Program-made: the position numbers and the translations under genes
NCBI GenBank assembly: GCA_016584305.1
Contig: JACEEZ010016341.1
Coordinates: 1 to 64,000 of the forward strand
DNA: 64,000 bases
From: Chionoecetes opilio
Taxonomy: Eukaryota; Arthropoda; Malacostraca; Decapoda; Majidae
Direction: 5' to 3'
Notes under the pieces: model-generated
What the model saw: the letters and a program-made list of their open reading frames with translations, nothing else
The model's database searches: none
Told to the model about the DNA's origin: nothing
Shown: positions 59,666-64,000 of the stretch, piece after piece
Numbering within the stretch: the first letter of the stretch is position 1
How the letters are laid out: every line of letters begins with the position of its first letter

Positions 59666-61139
59666 TTAATATCGCTCTCCCCTTATAAGAATGCGTCCTC
59701 GCATTGTATAAAGACATGTATACCTAACTGGTGTTACATCGTTGTGTATCTATACCGATTCTCAGTGTTGCCAATCCTTACAAATACCTATACAAGGTGA
59801 GGGTTTACATGACAACATAGCAAAGAGGAATGTTTGGTATAACAGGAGTAATGATATAAGGACAGTGCACTTAAGGTCATCAATAAACTGGTAAAATACT
59901 TTACAGCAGAATCTAAACATGAGTTATTAGAATAAAAATGCACTCAAAGTCTGTTAGTAATGTGTTAATATCCCTGCAAATATTAAGAAGTGCATTTGCC
60001 AAAACTCTACCGCGTAGTCACTTAATAACACGAAGTGTGGAGTGAAGATAAAACACAGCAGTGCCTTGAGAACGTGACTAATCGCACTGGCAGTAATATT
60101 TATTTCATTCATTTATTATTTATATTTTAAGACCTGCTTCTTTAAACTTAAGGAGTAGATACGGCTTGTAATGCTAATAAAATCTGACTCCGGGTTGGTA
60201 CTAAATATTATCACAACATTAAAATATGCATATATATTATCTGCATACCACATACAAGTGATAGGAGCTGATTTCAGCTAAAATAGTATTATAACTCAAT
60301 CAAAATGTTGTGCTGGGAGTGCAAAAAAAAAAAAAAATGGCAGTAACTTCCCTTGACATTGGCATTTGCTGCTTTTAAGCGTTTATCAATTATATTTATT
60401 TATATTATTTCGTTATTTATGAACCTATTATTTACGGAGTACAGCTTCTCAGCTAATACAAATATAGACTCCGGGTCTGTAATATAAATTTTCACGTTAA
60501 GATATGCATGTATGTTATTTCATTGCATATCAGAGAGTAATGTATTTATTTAATCATTCTCTAAGAAGTGATAAGAGCTGCCTTCAGCTAGAATAGTATT
60601 CTAAACAATAAAATGTGCATAAGGAGTGCCAATGGCAGTAATTAATCTCTTTTGACACGAGTGCCTGTAGCACTTGGCTGCTAAATTAATAGTTTTTGTG
60701 GTATACTATCCTTACATAGACAAAAATATTTCCTGGCAGATAAACCTGGCGAAATAGCACTAGTGGCCTGAGGAAGAGTCTTCGGCAGGGGCAAAAAATA
60801 CTACCTGCAACGGATGTGTTAGAATTAGACTTCGAGTTAGTAGAGGAGATTATCTGAGGTGCAGTAAGGTTATTTTATGTTACAAACTGAGGTATTCAGA
60901 GGTGATTACAGTTATCCTCAATTCAAGAGTTAATTCCTCAAACAAAAGGTTAACTTCCCTGTATTGTCATTTCCTGCTTTCTCAGAGACTAGGAGTACAT
61001 TTGCTATACTATATATACTAGCAAATATTTCACTCTCATTCTAACTTTTGTTTAAGAGTCAATACATTCATAAGTAAAACTTTAATTAAGTTAACTATTA
61101 TCTCCCATCTCCTGGCTTTTAAGGCAATTCAAGAAGGAG

Positions 61140-61178
<39 letters not shown>

Positions 61179-62195
61179 GGAAGCTAACAAATTATTAAGA
61201 ATTACACAAAATTATGAAATATTAGCGGTAAGCATATTTAAAACATCTATAGAAATAACTAATAACTAACAAATTAATTACTTGAAATTCTTTCACATGG
61301 CTATTTCAGCAAAAACAAATGTGAAAATACATATCTCACCACTAAGTGTTATTTATGTAAACGAGTGGCGTTTTTAAAGTATGTCTCTTGTAAGGTCAGC
61401 TAGATGTTGTATACTCACTAACATTGTGTTAGAGTCAGCACAGGCAAGTCCTTCCGTACTGCTGAATCAGAGGGGGTTCCTCCAAGGGCTTTGTTACAGA
61501 TGAGAGGTGTGATGACTAGACAGGCTGGCCGCACTGGCTGTCCGGGGCGCTGTCTGGCTGTCCGGGGCGCTGTCTGGCTGACTGGCTGGCTGACTGGCTG
61601 GTTGATTGGCTGGCTGGCTGTAAGGCTGGCTGTTGACAAGGAGTTTGCTGAATTGGAAGTATTGGAAATTAATGAGTCGGCTAGTTGTCCCTCTCTCGTC
61701 GTGTCTTCATTATAAAAAATTCAAATCGTGTCCTCCCGTCTGTGCCATGATAAAAAGCCTTGTAACGTAGTCGTCCTCGTTCTTGTCCTCTTGAAAAATA
61801 TCTGTAGTCCCAGAGCAATTAATGCAAGAGAATCTTGTCCTCCTGTCTATATACAGAATTTGTGGTGGATGGAGCAGTGAGCAGTGAGGAAGTGCTGACT
61901 CGCTTCCGCGAGGTCAAGTTTTCACACAGCATGATTGAGCAATCTTCTCACTCTCTTATCCTCTCGCTTGTCTCTCTCCCAAGCTTCCTTTGTTTACTTG
62001 TTCACTTGCTCATGGTATATTCCACCTCTTCACGTGTATTAATTATTCATTATTTTACGGTACTGTTTTATACTATTGGTTGTTCGTATCCCAAGCTGTT
62101 CATCATTTATGTTAGCCTTTTAAGTATCCTTTATGTTACGGGTAACGGATGTCAAAGCTATTAAGATATCCCAACACTTGCCAGCATTTATGCTA
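59666..62195. other. AT-rich spacer between Y copies, no gene
   Basis: Contains a diverged tandem repeat of about 285 bp (60,120-60,395 and 60,400-60,690; GACTCCGGG, ATATGCAT, AGTGATA.GAGCTG and GGCAGTAA recur in order), an A run at 60,325-60,337, (TA)n at 61,147-61,171 and a GGCT-type tetranucleotide tract at 61,524-61,632. Open frames at 61,418-61,715 are translations of that tract; 61,835-62,164 is hydrophobic but unrecognised. Confidence 0.6.
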
Positions 62196-63002
62196 CCCTT
62201 ATCTGTGTGTTGTTACAGGTAACTGGGGTCAACCCAAGTAAGAATACTTACAACTGTTGGTGACACAGTAGGGGTTGATTGCCTCAGAAGTGTAGAGTTG
62301 ATGGGCAGGCGTATACCGTCCTAGCTAGACACTTCAGATGGTAGTTGAATAAAAGTGGTCGAGCGGTTGTTTTATAAAGGCTTGTTAATCAGTAAGTACC
62401 AGAGAATAATTACAAGATATATATACATATATGTACACTGTGAGATTTATACTTTAATAATGTCACGCAGTTCGTTAAGTAACGGCCAATGAAACTAGTG
62501 TCTAATAGACAGAGCCATAACAGTTAGTTTCGTTACAAGGTACTCTCACACCTCCTGGGTGTGGAATACAAACAGACACTCTGAAAGGTGTCGTGAGTAG
62601 GAGCGCCCTGTAACGCGTCTCCTCGTAATCTGCCCTCCTCCACTGCGTCTGCCGCATATGAGGAAAGCTGCCCGGAAGCTGTTGTTCCGGTGAGCCGTTG
62701 AGTGAAGGTGTTTGCGTCGTGGTTCCCAAGATCAGGCTATCCACGTCATCATCCTTGGGCAGAGCGCTGAGGTGACACCCACACAACTTGTGTGTGCAGT
62801 CTGGAGCCAGGGGCGAGGTGTGTCTACGTACTGCATCAAGACACCGGGTTGACTGTCCACGTCATTCTTATGGACCATGGCGTGATACTTCGTCAACATA
62901 GCCTCATCAAAAGGTGTCAGCACTCAGCATCCGCTAGGCGACACTCAGACACTCGGACATCCTGTCTTAGTATAGATTAACACATAAATATATAACCAGT
63001 AC
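62196..63002 (+). repeat. Duplicated segment Y, copy 2
   Basis: See copy 1. Begins TGCTACCCTTATCTGTGTG and ends CCAGTACGCTAATA. Confidence 0.9.
62502..62786 (-). CDS. 94-residue open frame in Y', unknown
   Basis: Same length and frame as 59,164-59,448 (MCGCHLSALPKDDDVDSL ... TNCYGSVY) with about eight replacements. Unrecognised; see that entry for the caveats. Confidence 0.25.
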   Translation of the reverse strand: MCGCHLSALPKDDDVDSLILGTTTQTPSLNGSPEQQLPGSFPHMRQTQWRRADYEETRYRALLLTTPFRVSVCIPHPGGVRVPCNETNCYGSVY

Positions 63003-63011
63003 GCTAATAGG

Positions 63012-63508
63012 AAACGAGAGGAAGCTGAAAGTTTTCCTGTTTGAACTTGTCACGACAGGGAACAACGGCAACATGTGCTGGAATGTGTCCGATACACGTC
63101 GGTTTCTTGGGACACCCTAATGTTGGTGTTGGGTCAAAGGCCTCAGTGCCACTCATCACCATTGGGAAGACTCAAGGGTTTTATTTTGAAGTTTGTTTTA
63201 TTTTAAATGACAGTAATTTTTTATGTATGTCACTACAGCTTAAGCTGCAGTATCCCTCTCTCCAAACATTTAGTGTTAAGTTTTGACAAATCAGTGCCAC
63301 ATTATTTGATAAAGTCATCAAAACGCATCATGGAAACTATTGTCTGCTTTGGAAGTACACAGTCTGTTCTTTATGCACGTGGGCTCAGGTTATGTGGAAG
63401 CGCCTGTACAAAAATGTCACATTATTTGAATGTGATATTTGGATGAGTAATAATGTAATAATGGTGAATGGTAAGGTTGTGTTGTAGGAGTGTGTCAGCA
63501 CCACACAG
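63012..63508 (+). repeat. Duplicated segment X, copy 2
   Basis: Starts inside the end of transposon T (GAGAGGAAGCTGAAAGTTTT) and ends CAGCACCACACAG, the same end point as copy 1, after which the two flanks differ. Confidence 0.9.
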
Positions 63509-63668
63509 TAACAAAGATTTCATCTTTACTAAACAATTGAACCCCCTAACCAACAGGCCCGAGTGTGTGAGTGAGGCAGGAAGCAGGGTGTGGGCCCTGC
63601 AGGCAGGGGTACAGTTTGAAGGCAGCGCGTGGCTCTCTGTGTCCTGACTGGCACCACTGTTGCAGGTG

Positions 63669-64000
63669 CTGAGGTCACAGTCCCAGCTCGGTGTTCTGCT
63701 TGACACTAAGGCATCTCGCGCCGGCATCCCTAAGGCTTCCTGCAGGACCGGCCACCATGTGTGCTGCCGCGAGTATTGCTGCTGTGGAGACTGTGGGGCC
63801 GGCAGCAGCACCACCAGTGACCGGGTGCAGCAGGATTAGTCTGCCTCAGGTGTGGGGAGGCACAGGATTGATGGCAAGAATCATCTGGAGGCAGGCAGCT
63901 CAGGCCATGAAGGAGAGAGGCAGTTTTGTTGCTCACAATGTAGTAAATCATTCAGATCAAAGAGTGCGCATTCCGTGACACACAGTGGCTTCAAGAATTA
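63669..64000 (+). CDS. Possible C2H2 zinc-finger exon, partial
   Basis: A frame beginning after ACTGTTGCAG (a plausible splice acceptor ending at 63,668) reads VLRSQSQLGVLLDTKASRAG, then a cysteine cluster CCREYCCCGDC. After a TAG at about 63,838 the same frame continues to HEGERQFCCSQCSKSFRSKS and HSVTH at the window edge. H-x-G-E-R-x-F-x-C-x2-C-x3-F is the C2H2 finger linker and first half. The distance from the second Cys to the first His is 9 rather than 12 residues, so three residues are missing. In the family such fingers bind DNA. The stop and short finger argue for a pseudogene or for exon limits that I have misread. Confidence 0.35.

Noticed and set aside
58851..63002. LTR retrotransposon with Y and Y' as LTRs
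   Set aside because: Ends are TG...TA, there is no target duplication, no clear primer site or polypurine tract, and no gag or pol inside. Kept as a finding, not as an LTR call.

Overview
The window looks like repeat-dominated intergenic DNA from an arthropod, most likely a decapod crustacean. The grounds are tRNA-derived SINEs of a type I associate with decapods, very long (GA)n/(CT)n arrays, several non-LTR retrotransposon lineages, a BEL/Pao LTR element and scattered TTAGG-like motifs. No intact single-copy protein gene is visible. The only host-gene candidate is a possible C2H2 zinc-finger exon in the last 330 bases. Everything else is mobile elements, their broken genes, satellites, or sequence that appears badly called.

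Layout. 1-3480: low-fidelity block with one protein fragment. 3.97-7.74 kb: BEL/Pao element on the minus strand (LTR, primer site, gag, zinc knuckles, protease), interrupted by an 854-bp hAT-like element that carries a retroposed U1 snRNA. 8.2-21.8 kb: a (GA)n locus flanked by inverted segments; the array holds a SINE and two non-LTR elements (A and B), all on the minus strand, and element A is split by a 3976-bp transposon with a 3-bp target duplication. 21.8-24.2 kb: two long palindromic foldback units. 24.2-27.7 kb: non-LTR element C. 27.9-29.3 kb: two short inverted-repeat or AT-rich elements. 30.1-31.6 kb: a transposon (here called T) with 12-bp ends and a perfect 8-bp duplication. 32.5-34.5 kb: a fragment of C split by a pogo-like element, itself split by a second TA-flanked element that holds a SINE. 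35.2-37.8 kb: pogo-like element with a nested inverted-repeat element, a hAT transposase relic and a 627-bp palindrome. 37,883-50,293: one 12.4-kb hAT-ended insertion with a perfect 8-bp duplication, containing a minisatellite-ended foldback, non-LTR element D and microsatellites. 50.9-52.2 kb: minisatellites. 52.4-55.1 kb: 2.7-kb foldback. 55.1-58.5 kb: tRNA-Val-type SINE and a longer copy of T. 58.4-63.5 kb: two duplicated segments in the order X-Y ... Y'-X'. 63.5-64.0 kb: possible zinc-finger exon.

About 13 kb (1 to 3.5 kb, 12.5 to 14.9 kb, 40.4 to 47.7 kb) appears smeared by substitutions toward neighbouring bases. Several repeats occur once inside and once outside these blocks, so the damage can be judged directly. 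The nesting order and target duplications give a relative history of insertions.
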